In this document: positions 1 to 8,410 of the stretch, piece after piece
Layout of the letters: each line of letters starts with the position of its first letter
How positions within the stretch are numbered: position 1 is the first letter of the stretch
Assembly (NCBI GenBank): GCA_947476185.1
Contig: CANJPX010000001.1
Span: forward strand, 124,001 to 188,000
Direction of reading: 5' to 3'
Length of the DNA stretch: 64,000 nt
Source: Bacteroidota bacterium
GTDB lineage: Bacteria > Bacteroidota > Bacteroidia > 2-12-FULL-35-15
The notes under the pieces: generated by a model
What the model was told of the DNA's origin: nothing
The model's database searches: none
The model's input: the letters and a program-made list of their open reading frames with translations, nothing else
Program-made: the position numbers and the translations under genes

Positions 1-1507
1 TTTTGAAGTATTCATTTTTTAATTGATCATTTTTTTCAGCATCAGCTATAGTTAAGTACAGTGTTACCATACTCTGGCAGGCACCTGAATTATTCGGATA
101 TATTTTAAGACTACGCTCACCGTAATAAATTGCTTTTTTGAAGTATTCCTTTTTTAATTGAGCATTAGTATCTGCGATGGCTTTTGATAAATAAAGTATT
201 GTTACATACTGATTTGTTCTAACGCTGTTTGGAGCAGTTATTATATCCGCTAAATAAATGGTTTCATTATTCTTCCATTCAGCATTCCTTGAATATGTTT
301 TTATTGAAAACAATATTAATATAATAAATAAAATAGTGTTTGCCAGCACTCTTCTTTTTTTTTGTGCTTTTAAAAAAAATAATGCCAAAACTATACAGAA
401 CGCAAAGGATGGCTGAAATAAAAGTCGCTCGGATAAAGGAGTGCCAATATCGACTACAAAATTTGAGACAAGTGAAATTGTGATCATAAAATATAAGATG
501 CAGAAAGAGATAAGATTTTTTCTTTTAAGCGTCCAAATTGCGTAAACCAATAAACTTATCAAAACGATAAATGAAATAAAAGATGTTAATGAGAATAATT
601 TTATATATGGTATTTGGTTATATCCATAATCCAAAGATAATGGATGTGGGAATATTAATAATCCTAAATATTTTAAAAGAATAAATATTTTAGTAGCAAA
701 AGCTTCTGTTGCTGTGGCATATAAAAAGGGGAAATTTAAAATATCCTCAGTTGCCATTGAATTTTTAATGCCTATTATCGAAATACGTAATGACATATAT
801 GCGAGAAAGACAGCAACTAACGGTATAGAAAACTGAAGTGATTTATTGAATTTTTGATTGTAGAAGAAGTATAAAATCAAGGGCGCTATTCCAATAAAAG
901 TAACAGCGCTTTCTCTAGTCAGAAGGGCAAGAAAAAAAGAAGTGGAGGCAATTCCAAGCCTAATAAGTGATTTGGTTTCTGTGTATTTGATAAAAGAAAT
1001 TAAGGAGAGGGTAATTAGTAAAAAGGTAATGAGTTCATCTCGACTTTTTACGTTCGCAATTACTTCTGTATGTATTGGGTGCGCTACAAATAACAAGCAA
1101 GAAAAAAATGCTAAATATTGGTTCTGTTTTTGAAAGAGTTGTGTTTGTAATAATTTATAAAGGGCAGCGATTAAAAATATAAAAAATAAAATATTAGTCA
1201 AGTGGCTAATAATTGGATTTGCTCCAAAAAACTGATGTTCTAAAGCAAAAACAACTAAGGAAAAAGGTCGGTATCGAGCCTCCGATAAATTGTTTACATT
1301 TTGCTTGAAGCCATAAAATAGTTCAGTTGATAGTATTTCAGGAATTCCTTTAACCCCTTTTGCAACTAAAGAATTTTCCGCCATCATGGGATTATCATCA
1401 ACAGCATATTCATTAGAGAGTGTATTTACATTTAAGCAAAATGCTAAAATGATCAATATTATTAACTGATATTTTGTGTTTAAATAAAAATTTTGAAATA
1501 TCTTCAT
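1..1507 (-). CDS. TMTC-like membrane glycosyltransferase with TPR tail, 3' end cut by window edge
   Basis: The frame stays open from ATG at 1507 to base 1, giving about 502 residues with no stop, so the C-terminus lies outside the window. It begins with a hydrophobic segment, then YAVDDN, a run of membrane segments, and HPIHTEVIANVKSRDE. This is the layout of GT-C type TMTC proteins, which transfer sugar from a polyprenyl-phosphate donor on the outer side of the membrane. Near the window edge TPR units start, including YFKKAIYYGERSLKIYPNN. It is a close paralogue of the gene just upstream, 6 bp away, so the pair is a tandem duplication and probably one transcript. Donor and acceptor are unknown; O-mannosylation of exported proteins is only inferred from the family. 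Confidence 0.75.
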   Translation of the reverse strand, partial: MKIFQNFYLNTKYQLIILIILAFCLNVNTLSNEYAVDDNPMMAENSLVAKGVKGIPEILSTELFYGFKQNVNNLSEARYRPFSLVVFALEHQFFGANPIISHLTNILFFIFLIAALYKLLQTQLFQKQNQYLAFFSCLLFVAHPIHTEVIANVKSRDELITFLLITLSLISFIKYTETKSLIRLGIASTSFFLALLTRESAVTFIGIAPLILYFFYNQKFNKSLQFSIPLVAVFLAYMSLRISIIGIKNSMATEDILNFPFLYATATEAFATKIFILLKYLGLLIFPHPLSLDYGYNQIPYIKLFSLTSFISFIVLISLLVYAIWTLKRKNLISFCILYFMITISLVSNFVVDIGTPLSERLLFQPSFAFCIVLALFFLKAQKKRRVLANTILFIILILFSIKTYSRNAEWKNNETIYLADIITAPNSVRTNQYVTILYLSKAIADTNAQLKKEYFKKAIYYGERSLKIYPNNSGACQSMVTLYLTIADAEKNDQLKNEYFK

Positions 1508-1513
1508 AAAAAT

Positions 1514-3292
1514 TTATTTAGAAAATTCTGTCATATCAAATTTATGATTCGGTTCTAAAATTCTTACCTTTTGCCAAGCCTTCATTCCATTTGTTGTATC
1601 ATTTATCAGAAGATAGCATCCACCTATATTGTACCATGCTTCGGAATTATTTGCATTCAAATTCACTGCTTCCGTATAAAGGTTAATGGCTGTAGATATT
1701 TTCTGCTGATCAAGAAATTTGTTTCCTTCCTTATAAAAAAAATCACTTAAAAGAGTTGCCCAATTTTTTACATCCTGATCATTTGGTTCAATTGTTTGTG
1801 CGGTTTCAGTGAGTTTAGCTGACTTCTGAAATTCTCCTTTATGGTAGTATGCAATGCTTAGTCTCAAGTAGGAATAGGCGAATTCCGAATGTATTTGTAA
1901 TGACATCTTTCCATATTGAATGGCCTGGTCGAGAAGCATGTTTCTTTTTTCTGCATCACTCTCATTGTTGGCTTTTATTATCAATTGTTCACAGGCATAT
2001 AAATTTAATCTGGCACAATCCGGGGATGATTTTACATCTGTTAAAAAAAGTGTTTCGTTGTTTTTCCATGCATTATTCCGTGCGATGGTTTTAATTGAAA
2101 ATACGATTGAAATTATTCCGGTTAGAAAATAGGTCAGGACTTTTTTATAGTTGAATAACTGAATAATCAAAATTGCAGAAAGAATGGAAAATGCTAAGGA
2201 GGGTATAAATAGCATCCTTTCAGCCATCGTTGTACCAAGGTCAATAATAAGATTTGTGCCTAGTGAAATAGTTATGAAAAAAAAGAAAATGCAAAAACTG
2301 AGCATTTTTCTTTGTTTAAAATCAGCTATTGCCACAAAAATTAAACTTGCAAGTACCAGGAACGAAATGATAAACGGAAACGAAAACAAATTGATATATG
2401 GGATCTGGTTATAACCATAATCTGAACTTAGCGGAAAAGGAAAAAAGAGTAGCGAAATATACTTGAATAGGATATATGTTTTTGTGGCAAAGGATTCTGT
2501 GGTTGTAGCGTAGATATAAGGCGAATTCGTGACATCATTTACCGGATGATCATTTAAGCCAACAATAAAATATCGAAGACACATATATCCTGCAAAAATA
2601 AGAATGTACGGAATGGTTATAACAAAAGATCTTTTAAGTGTTTGGTTCAAGAAGAAATAGATGACCAATGGAATGACACCTAGAAATGTGACTGCACTTT
2701 CTTTTGTAAGTAGTGCTAAAACAAAGAATATCAATGATGCAAATAAATTTTTGGTAGCAGAATTTTCAAAATAATTTACTAGTGTGAGCAATGATAATAT
2801 GAGAAAAATAGAGGTGATGATCTCATCCCGGCCTTTCACATTTGCGATTATTTCGGTATGAATCGGATGTACTGTGAAGAAAAGACAAGTAATGAAAGCA
2901 AGCAAATTGTGTTGTCCTTGAAATACAACTTGCTTTAGGAATCGGTAGAGAATATAAATGAGAAGTGCAAAAAGAATAATATTTATCAGATGACTGACAA
3001 ATGGATTGGCACCAAAAAACTGATATTCCAGTGCGAAAATTATTAGTGAAAAAGGTCGATACCGAGCACCAGTAAGAATATTTTCTTGTTTTGAATACCC
3101 GGCAATATAATCTGTAGTTAATATTTCGGGAATACCTTTTATTCCTTTTTTAACATAATTGTTTTCTGTGAGAACAACAATATCATCTAAGGCGTAATCA
3201 TGGAAAAGTGTGTTTGCATTTAATCCAAGAGCGATAAAAACCAATAAAATAATTTGATATTTGGTCTTAAATATAAAGCTTCTCGATTTCAT
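1514..3292 (-). CDS. TMTC-like membrane glycosyltransferase with C-terminal TPRs
   Basis: A 592-residue protein. The N-terminus has a membrane anchor followed by YALDDIVVLTEN, where the acidic pair matches the catalytic loop position of GT-C enzymes. About ten hydrophobic segments follow, with HPIHTEIIANVKGRDE around residues 141-156. From about residue 410 the protein becomes soluble and helical, with TPR-like units (AYSYLRLSIAYYHKGEFQKS; SEAWYNIGGCYLLINDTTNG). The family is typified by eukaryotic TMTC protein O-mannosyltransferases; bacterial members are usually annotated only as TPR proteins. It shares its whole architecture with the following paralogue. It lies 134 bp downstream of the FNR-like gene. 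Substrate unknown; exported glycoproteins, possibly the nearby cytochrome, are speculation. Confidence 0.75.
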   Translation of the reverse strand: MKSRSFIFKTKYQIILLVFIALGLNANTLFHDYALDDIVVLTENNYVKKGIKGIPEILTTDYIAGYSKQENILTGARYRPFSLIIFALEYQFFGANPFVSHLINIILFALLIYILYRFLKQVVFQGQHNLLAFITCLFFTVHPIHTEIIANVKGRDEIITSIFLILSLLTLVNYFENSATKNLFASLIFFVLALLTKESAVTFLGVIPLVIYFFLNQTLKRSFVITIPYILIFAGYMCLRYFIVGLNDHPVNDVTNSPYIYATTTESFATKTYILFKYISLLFFPFPLSSDYGYNQIPYINLFSFPFIISFLVLASLIFVAIADFKQRKMLSFCIFFFFITISLGTNLIIDLGTTMAERMLFIPSLAFSILSAILIIQLFNYKKVLTYFLTGIISIVFSIKTIARNNAWKNNETLFLTDVKSSPDCARLNLYACEQLIIKANNESDAEKRNMLLDQAIQYGKMSLQIHSEFAYSYLRLSIAYYHKGEFQKSAKLTETAQTIEPNDQDVKNWATLLSDFFYKEGNKFLDQQKISTAINLYTEAVNLNANNSEAWYNIGGCYLLINDTTNGMKAWQKVRILEPNHKFDMTEFSK

Positions 3293-3426
3293 TGCTATTA
3301 ATTAGAATCTGAACTTAAATATAGAGATTAAAAGCAAAAAATATCAAATAATTATAATGTATATGCAAAGAAACATATGGGAATTTGGAAGAAAAAATTC
3401 AAGATATCAAGATGTTCAAATAATAA

Positions 3427-4131
3427 TTATTCGATTTTGTAATCGCGAACAATGTTTTTTATACCCCTTTCATTAAGGATCTGTATTTCCCTTTTATTTC
3501 TGAAAATTAATTTTTCATCTTCAAAATCGCTTAACTGTCTTGAAACCTGCTCTGGTGTTGTCCCTGCGATATCCGCAATTTCTTGTCTGCTCAATTCGAT
3601 ATTTAATGTTTTTGTTTTTGGATTCGTTCCAATTGTTTCATTTAGATAAACAAATGCTTCTGCCACCTTTTCGCGAATGTTCATTTGAGCATGATATTTT
3701 ACTCGCAATTCTGTTCTTCTTAATTCAAGTGCATAAAAAAGGATCAAATGATACGCAAATGAAGGGCTATTCATGCATGTTTCTTCAAAAATGCTAGTCT
3801 CCAAAAAGCATATATTAGAATCCATCATGGCAATTGCATTAAAGTAGTATTTGTCATTTCCAAGCACACGATGGCCAAGAATATTGCCATCATTAGCCAA
3901 CCGGACTACCTGCTCTCTTCCGTTCAAATTTGGCGTTACAACTTTTACTACTCCTCGCTGAATGAAGTGGATTCCAAGCATTGTATTTCCTTCCCTGAAA
4001 ATCGAATCGCCTTTTTTATAGAAGTTTTGATTCTTGCTATTGGAAATTTTTTCTAAATATTCTTCAGGACAATATTGTTTAACAAAACATTTGAGGCTAT
4101 TACAATTATGACATTCAATTCTTTGTTTCAT
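3427..4131 (-). CDS. CRP/FNR-family transcriptional regulator, FNR-like cysteine set
   Basis: A 234-residue regulator with an N-terminal cNMP-binding beta-barrel (about residues 25-140) and a C-terminal winged helix. The recognition helix reads TTPEQVSRQL, giving the ExxSR signature of FNR-type proteins rather than RExxxR of CRP. The N-terminus carries Cys7, Cys10, Cys15 and Cys21, with more cysteines at 108 and 119. E. coli FNR binds its oxygen-labile 4Fe-4S cluster through three N-terminal cysteines and one internal cysteine, so an Fe-S oxygen or NO sensor is plausible here. It sits between a multiheme cytochrome operon and downstream of a heme operon with hemN, which fits control of anaerobic or heme metabolism. 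The cluster itself is inferred, not shown. Confidence 0.85.
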   Translation of the reverse strand: MKQRIECHNCNSLKCFVKQYCPEEYLEKISNSKNQNFYKKGDSIFREGNTMLGIHFIQRGVVKVVTPNLNGREQVVRLANDGNILGHRVLGNDKYYFNAIAMMDSNICFLETSIFEETCMNSPSFAYHLILFYALELRRTELRVKYHAQMNIREKVAEAFVYLNETIGTNPKTKTLNIELSRQEIADIAGTTPEQVSRQLSDFEDEKLIFRNKREIQILNERGIKNIVRDYKIE

Positions 4132-4186
4132 AATAGGGCGATCTAATTATTAATTTAAGATACAATTTGGTTGTTGCGGATTTACT

Positions 4187-5854
4187 CTAATATAGCGAAT
4201 TTATGTGATCATGTTTGTGACAGGACAGGTTACATGTTCCATGTCCCGGTGAATTTTTAGTGTAATTAAGTATTCCAAGAGAATTTTTAGTGACAATATT
4301 TGTGAAATTGATTAAATAGCTGTTATTAACCGAATTGCCCTGAGAAACACTTACTCCGTGTGGATCGTGACAAGTATTGCAAGACGTTAGTCTGCCATGA
4401 GTTTGTGTTCCACTGAATGCATTATGGCTATTTGTAGTTGCTGATTGATCATGACATTGATAACACAATTCATATGCTGACCGGTTGTCAGCGAAGTTTG
4501 CCGATCTATCATAATTATATTTAAGGATCTGTGGATACATTGAGCCATGCGGACCGGCTGGTGAGTTCTGACCGTTGCTTGCATGACAGTCTGTGCAGTA
4601 AATCATACTGGATGCTGTTAACGGTGCTATCAGTCCGGAAATACTTGTATTTTTCCCGACAGCAGCTATAGGATGAAAGGAAGGATTTACAGGATCAAAT
4701 TCTAATCGAACATTATTTTGAACTATTTGTCTTGCGGAAGGACTTGCTGTTAAAGCGTTATCAGCATGGCAACGATAACATATTTCATATTCATATTTTA
4801 CAGAATTTACAGCTATTCCACCTTGATTTATTCCTTTCACCCCTACGTTCGGGCCTCTCACGACAGGGGCTTTTGTATTGTCCTGCGCTTTTGTTGAAGC
4901 ATGTGAATTATGGCAATCAACACATTCAACGTGTTTGGTAGTAACAGTTACATCTTCTGTTGGATCATGGGCACCCGTGTAGGCATAAACATCATGCCTG
5001 TATGTTTTTGTAAATTCTGCCTGAATATTTTTAGAAGCAGCATTGCCATTATGACAATCGAGACAATTATCTTCCTCTGCAGGATATTTTAATAAACGTT
5101 TCAACCCACCTGAATTATGGGGGTTGTGGCAGTTTTCACAAGCGTTTTCTGCTACAGTAGTCCATGGAGTGTATGGCCAGGGATTTGGCAAAACTTTGTT
5201 CCAAGTTTTTTCTGAAGTGTTATGACTGCTTGTGACCCATGTTTTATTGTCGTGGCAAATAATACATAATTCTGATTTTTTGGTTGACGCAACTAAGAAA
5301 TCAGAATTAATATTCTTATGAGGATCATGACAGGATGTGCACTGTAATTGATTGTTTTCCAATTTCACTTTGGAACCGAGATTTGAAGGGTCTTTAAGTT
5401 GGCCATTAGATTTTGCAAGGTCATTATCATAAAGGAAAGAAATCGGATGGTCATTCCTAAGATCAGTTGCGAGATTGCTTTTTCCAGCAGGCATGGCAAC
5501 CGTATTCGCAAAGCTAATTATTTTTGGCCTACTTAATACACTGCCTAAAGCGATAGTTCCATCGTGACAGGAAAGACATAAAATAGAGGAACCACTTGGT
5601 TGACCGGGTAATGCTTTCATGGTTGAACTATTGTAAATAGTATATTGTGCCCCCGAACTTTTTCTATTCCAAAGAGGAGCTGCGGGGGAACTGTTATGAT
5701 TTGTGTGGCAGAACAAGCATATTTCTGTTTCGCTAGTCGCCTTAACATTTCCTGGCCCACCGATTGATAAATTATGCTTTGTAGTGATAATCGACTGAGA
5801 ATTTATAATTGTCGGAATTACGATTAAAATAATCAAATGAATAATTTTTTTCAT
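4187..5854 (-). CDS. exported dodecaheme c-type cytochrome
   Basis: A 555-residue protein with signal peptide MKKIIHLIILIVIPTIINS and no later membrane segment or lipobox, so it is expected in the periplasm or secreted. It has eleven CxxCH heme c sites (CLFCH, CLSCH, CTSCH, CIICH, CENCH, CLDCH, CVDCH, CYRCH, CTDCH, CYQCH, CNTCH) and a final CNLSCH, a CxxxCH variant, for twelve possible hemes. Many additional histidines could act as distal ligands. The spacing resembles the doubled-CXXCH multiheme families used in respiratory and extracellular electron transfer. Its ATG overlaps the stop of the NHL gene upstream (ATGA), so the two are translationally coupled. The redox partner is unknown. Confidence 0.88.
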   Translation of the reverse strand: MKKIIHLIILIVIPTIINSQSIITTKHNLSIGGPGNVKATSETEICLFCHTNHNSSPAAPLWNRKSSGAQYTIYNSSTMKALPGQPSGSSILCLSCHDGTIALGSVLSRPKIISFANTVAMPAGKSNLATDLRNDHPISFLYDNDLAKSNGQLKDPSNLGSKVKLENNQLQCTSCHDPHKNINSDFLVASTKKSELCIICHDNKTWVTSSHNTSEKTWNKVLPNPWPYTPWTTVAENACENCHNPHNSGGLKRLLKYPAEEDNCLDCHNGNAASKNIQAEFTKTYRHDVYAYTGAHDPTEDVTVTTKHVECVDCHNSHASTKAQDNTKAPVVRGPNVGVKGINQGGIAVNSVKYEYEICYRCHADNALTASPSARQIVQNNVRLEFDPVNPSFHPIAAVGKNTSISGLIAPLTASSMIYCTDCHASNGQNSPAGPHGSMYPQILKYNYDRSANFADNRSAYELCYQCHDQSATTNSHNAFSGTQTHGRLTSCNTCHDPHGVSVSQGNSVNNSYLINFTNIVTKNSLGILNYTKNSPGHGTCNLSCHKHDHINSLY

Positions 5855-6858
5855 TTTTTAGCGTCTTTTAATAGTTGAAAAACTTGTATTCTTGAATTAT
5901 AGCTATCTGCAACATATATTTTATCTGCATCATCAATGTATATCCCAGAAGGCATCCAAAACTCCCCTTGACCTTGACCTTGAGTTCCGAAGGTGTATAA
6001 AAAATTCCCATTGATATCAAAGATCTGAACGGCATTAAATAGTGCATCAGCCACATAAATATTACCATTTGAGTCGGTAGCAATTCCTTTAATGCTCGAA
6101 AAATATCCTGTTGAATTACCATTTGATCCAAAAACAGAAAGAACAGCACCATCTTTATTAAATACTTGTACTCTGAAATTCATGGCATCGGATACATATG
6201 CATTTCCTTTTTTATCGATCCAGATATGAGTAGGGAAATTAAATTCTCCTTTCGCTAACCCTCTTGAACCTATTTTTTTTATTATCTCTCCTTTGTCATT
6301 TAAAATTACTATTCTGTGTTCCCCTGTCTCCAATACCCATATTTCATTGCTGATTGAGGAATAAGCAATGCCTGTTGGTTTATTGAGTTTCAAAGAATCA
6401 TTCAAAACGGTTAATTCTTTTTTATCAGTATCAACAAGAAAGATCTTATTCAAATACGAATCGGTAAAAAGCATTTCATTTTTATGGAAATTACAAATAC
6501 CCACCAATGAAGAAAAGGAATAATCTTTCTTATCGATAAAATGATGCGTTGTAGCCAGCCTGTCGCTTACCTGAAAAACTTCATTATTTCCTTGGTCCAG
6601 GAACCAAAAAGAATTTTGATCTGTGGCAATAACAGAAACAGGGCGACTTGGTTTTAATGCCTTTTTCCCAACAATGAAATCTTTGATCTTGTATTTTAGA
6701 GCCTTGTTTTGGTTTTCAGAAAATGACCACTGACTCATCCATTGGATTTCTGATTGTTCTGTGCTTGCAGAGGTTTGAATATGGGATGTATCCTGAGCAT
6801 GACCGGTAGTATTATATAAAAAAATAATTACCAGGGAAATAAAAAAGGAGTAGTTCAT
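5851..6858 (-). CDS. exported NHL-repeat beta-propeller protein
   Basis: The chosen ATG at 6858 gives 335 residues and places signal peptide MNYSFFISLVIIFLYNTTG at the N-terminus; an upstream TTG (6924) or ATG (6879) would add an unlikely extension. About six NHL blades are visible, the clearest being KGEFNFPTHIWIDKKGNAYV, SSIKGIATDSNGNIYVADAL and EFWMPSGIYIDDADKIYVAD. NHL propellers are protein- or ligand-binding scaffolds and are often encoded beside multiheme cytochromes in metal-reducing bacteria. The gene ends inside the cytochrome start codon (ATGA overlap), so equal production of the two proteins is likely. A role as cytochrome scaffold or interaction partner is inferred from coupling only. 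Confidence 0.8.
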   Translation of the reverse strand: MNYSFFISLVIIFLYNTTGHAQDTSHIQTSASTEQSEIQWMSQWSFSENQNKALKYKIKDFIVGKKALKPSRPVSVIATDQNSFWFLDQGNNEVFQVSDRLATTHHFIDKKDYSFSSLVGICNFHKNEMLFTDSYLNKIFLVDTDKKELTVLNDSLKLNKPTGIAYSSISNEIWVLETGEHRIVILNDKGEIIKKIGSRGLAKGEFNFPTHIWIDKKGNAYVSDAMNFRVQVFNKDGAVLSVFGSNGNSTGYFSSIKGIATDSNGNIYVADALFNAVQIFDINGNFLYTFGTQGQGQGEFWMPSGIYIDDADKIYVADSYNSRIQVFQLLKDAKK

Positions 6859-7035
6859 ATTTCTAAAATGAGCAATCATGCTTATGCTGTTTTTACCGAA
6901 TAAAAATAATGATAAATAAAACAATAATTCATGATGAAAAGCATAGTTTTAGAAATAGCAACTGTTTCCTGCATTAACACATAAATTCATCATGGTGCCT
7001 TAAGTGTAAAAAAATGTATATCAATATTTTACCCT

Positions 7036-8400
7036 CTAAATAGACTTGCTGAACATGTTTCCTTCTGTCTTTTTTCTTCGCATGCGAGCATCCAAAGTGG
7101 AGCTGATATTGCGAATAAATAAACTGCCTTTTTCTGTGACGGTGATTGAATTGTTTTCCAATTTCAATAGGCCGTCTTCTGCCAACAAGGAAAGTTCGGC
7201 CTTAATATTTTTCAGGGAAATCGGATCAAATGTTTTTTCGTCAATTGTTGTATTCCCTCTGCACATCAGATCGAGAATGTTTTTACGAATAACAAGATCT
7301 TCTTCTGTCAATAAATGCCCATTCACAAGTGGGAATTGACCATGCGAAATTTTTTCCTGGTACTCTTCCACATTTTCTTCGTTTTGTGCAAAAGCTGTCC
7401 AGGCATCACCAATACTTGATGCCCCTAGTGCAATAATAAGTTTTGAGTCGGTGGTTGTATACCCCATAAAATTCCTATGCATGGTGCCGTTAGAAACAGC
7501 ATCAAATAATTTATCATTTGGCAATGCAAAATGATCCATGCCTATCGCTTTGTATCCTTGGGCTAATAAAAGTTTTTTACCAAGCTGATACATTTTCCAT
7601 TTTTCATTTGCCTTTGGCAGATCCTCCTTTGTGTATCTGCGTTGTCCTTTACTTTTCCATGGAACAAAAGCGTAAGAGTAAAAAGCGATCCTATCGGGTT
7701 TTAGTTCTTTTATTTTCTTTATTGTAAAGTCGATGCTTTCAACAGTTTGTTTTGGCAGTCCATAGATCAGGTCAATGTTGATGCTGTTATATCCGTGTTT
7801 GCGGGCCCATTGAACCACTTCATTTGTAGTTTCAAATGACTGAACACGATTTATAATATACTGGACCTCCGGGTCGAAATCCTGAACACCTAAACTGATC
7901 CGGTTAAAACCAACAGTGGCTAATTGTGCCAAATGCTCTTCACTGGTGTAATTTGGGTGAACCTCAATACTAAATTCATGTTCTGGAGAGACTTTCGAAT
8001 CTTTAGTAATCCCTTTGATTAGTCGTACCAGATTTTCAGGACTGAAGAATGTCGGTGTTCCGCCACCAAGGTGTATCTCACGAATGACCGGAGCGGATGG
8101 CAATAAAGCACGGTACATATCCCACTCTTTTAAAACAGTGACCAAATACGGTTCTTCAACTTTGTGATTAGTTGTTATGCGTTTATTGCAAGCACAAAAA
8201 GTACACAGATTTTCGCAGAAAGGTAAATGAATGTAGATACACAATTCTCCATTTTCTTTTTTGAAAGTTTCAACTACAGCTTTTGACCAGCTCTCATTTG
8301 TAATACTTTCCTTTTCCCAGTATGGAACTGTTGGATAGCTCGTGTAGCGAGGAAGAGGAAGGTCGTATTTGTTAAGTAAAGGTAAAATATCTTCGTTCAT
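7036..8400 (-). CDS. hemN: oxygen-independent coproporphyrinogen III oxidase HemN
   Basis: A 454-residue radical SAM enzyme that decarboxylates two propionates of coproporphyrinogen III to give protoporphyrinogen IX without oxygen. The cluster motif is CENLCTFCAC (Cys62, Cys66, Cys69, Cys71), the CX3CX2CXC pattern of true HemN rather than HemW. EIHLGGGTPTF and GFNRISLGVQDF are the usual SAM-binding segments. The N-terminus (LLNKYDLPLPRYTSYPTVPYW) starts as in classical HemN. It is the last gene of the heme operon, 10 bp after hemL. Choosing the oxygen-independent enzyme, together with the FNR-like gene downstream, suggests heme synthesis at low oxygen. Confidence 0.95.
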   Translation of the reverse strand: MNEDILPLLNKYDLPLPRYTSYPTVPYWEKESITNESWSKAVVETFKKENGELCIYIHLPFCENLCTFCACNKRITTNHKVEEPYLVTVLKEWDMYRALLPSAPVIREIHLGGGTPTFFSPENLVRLIKGITKDSKVSPEHEFSIEVHPNYTSEEHLAQLATVGFNRISLGVQDFDPEVQYIINRVQSFETTNEVVQWARKHGYNSINIDLIYGLPKQTVESIDFTIKKIKELKPDRIAFYSYAFVPWKSKGQRRYTKEDLPKANEKWKMYQLGKKLLLAQGYKAIGMDHFALPNDKLFDAVSNGTMHRNFMGYTTTDSKLIIALGASSIGDAWTAFAQNEENVEEYQEKISHGQFPLVNGHLLTEEDLVIRKNILDLMCRGNTTIDEKTFDPISLKNIKAELSLLAEDGLLKLENNSITVTEKGSLFIRNISSTLDARMRRKKTEGNMFSKSI

Positions 8401-8410
8401 TTCGATTAAT

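Noticed and set aside
1849-2414. Plus-strand open frames inside the TMTC-like gene
   Set aside because: The minus strand encodes a continuous 592-residue family protein; the plus frames are shadows.
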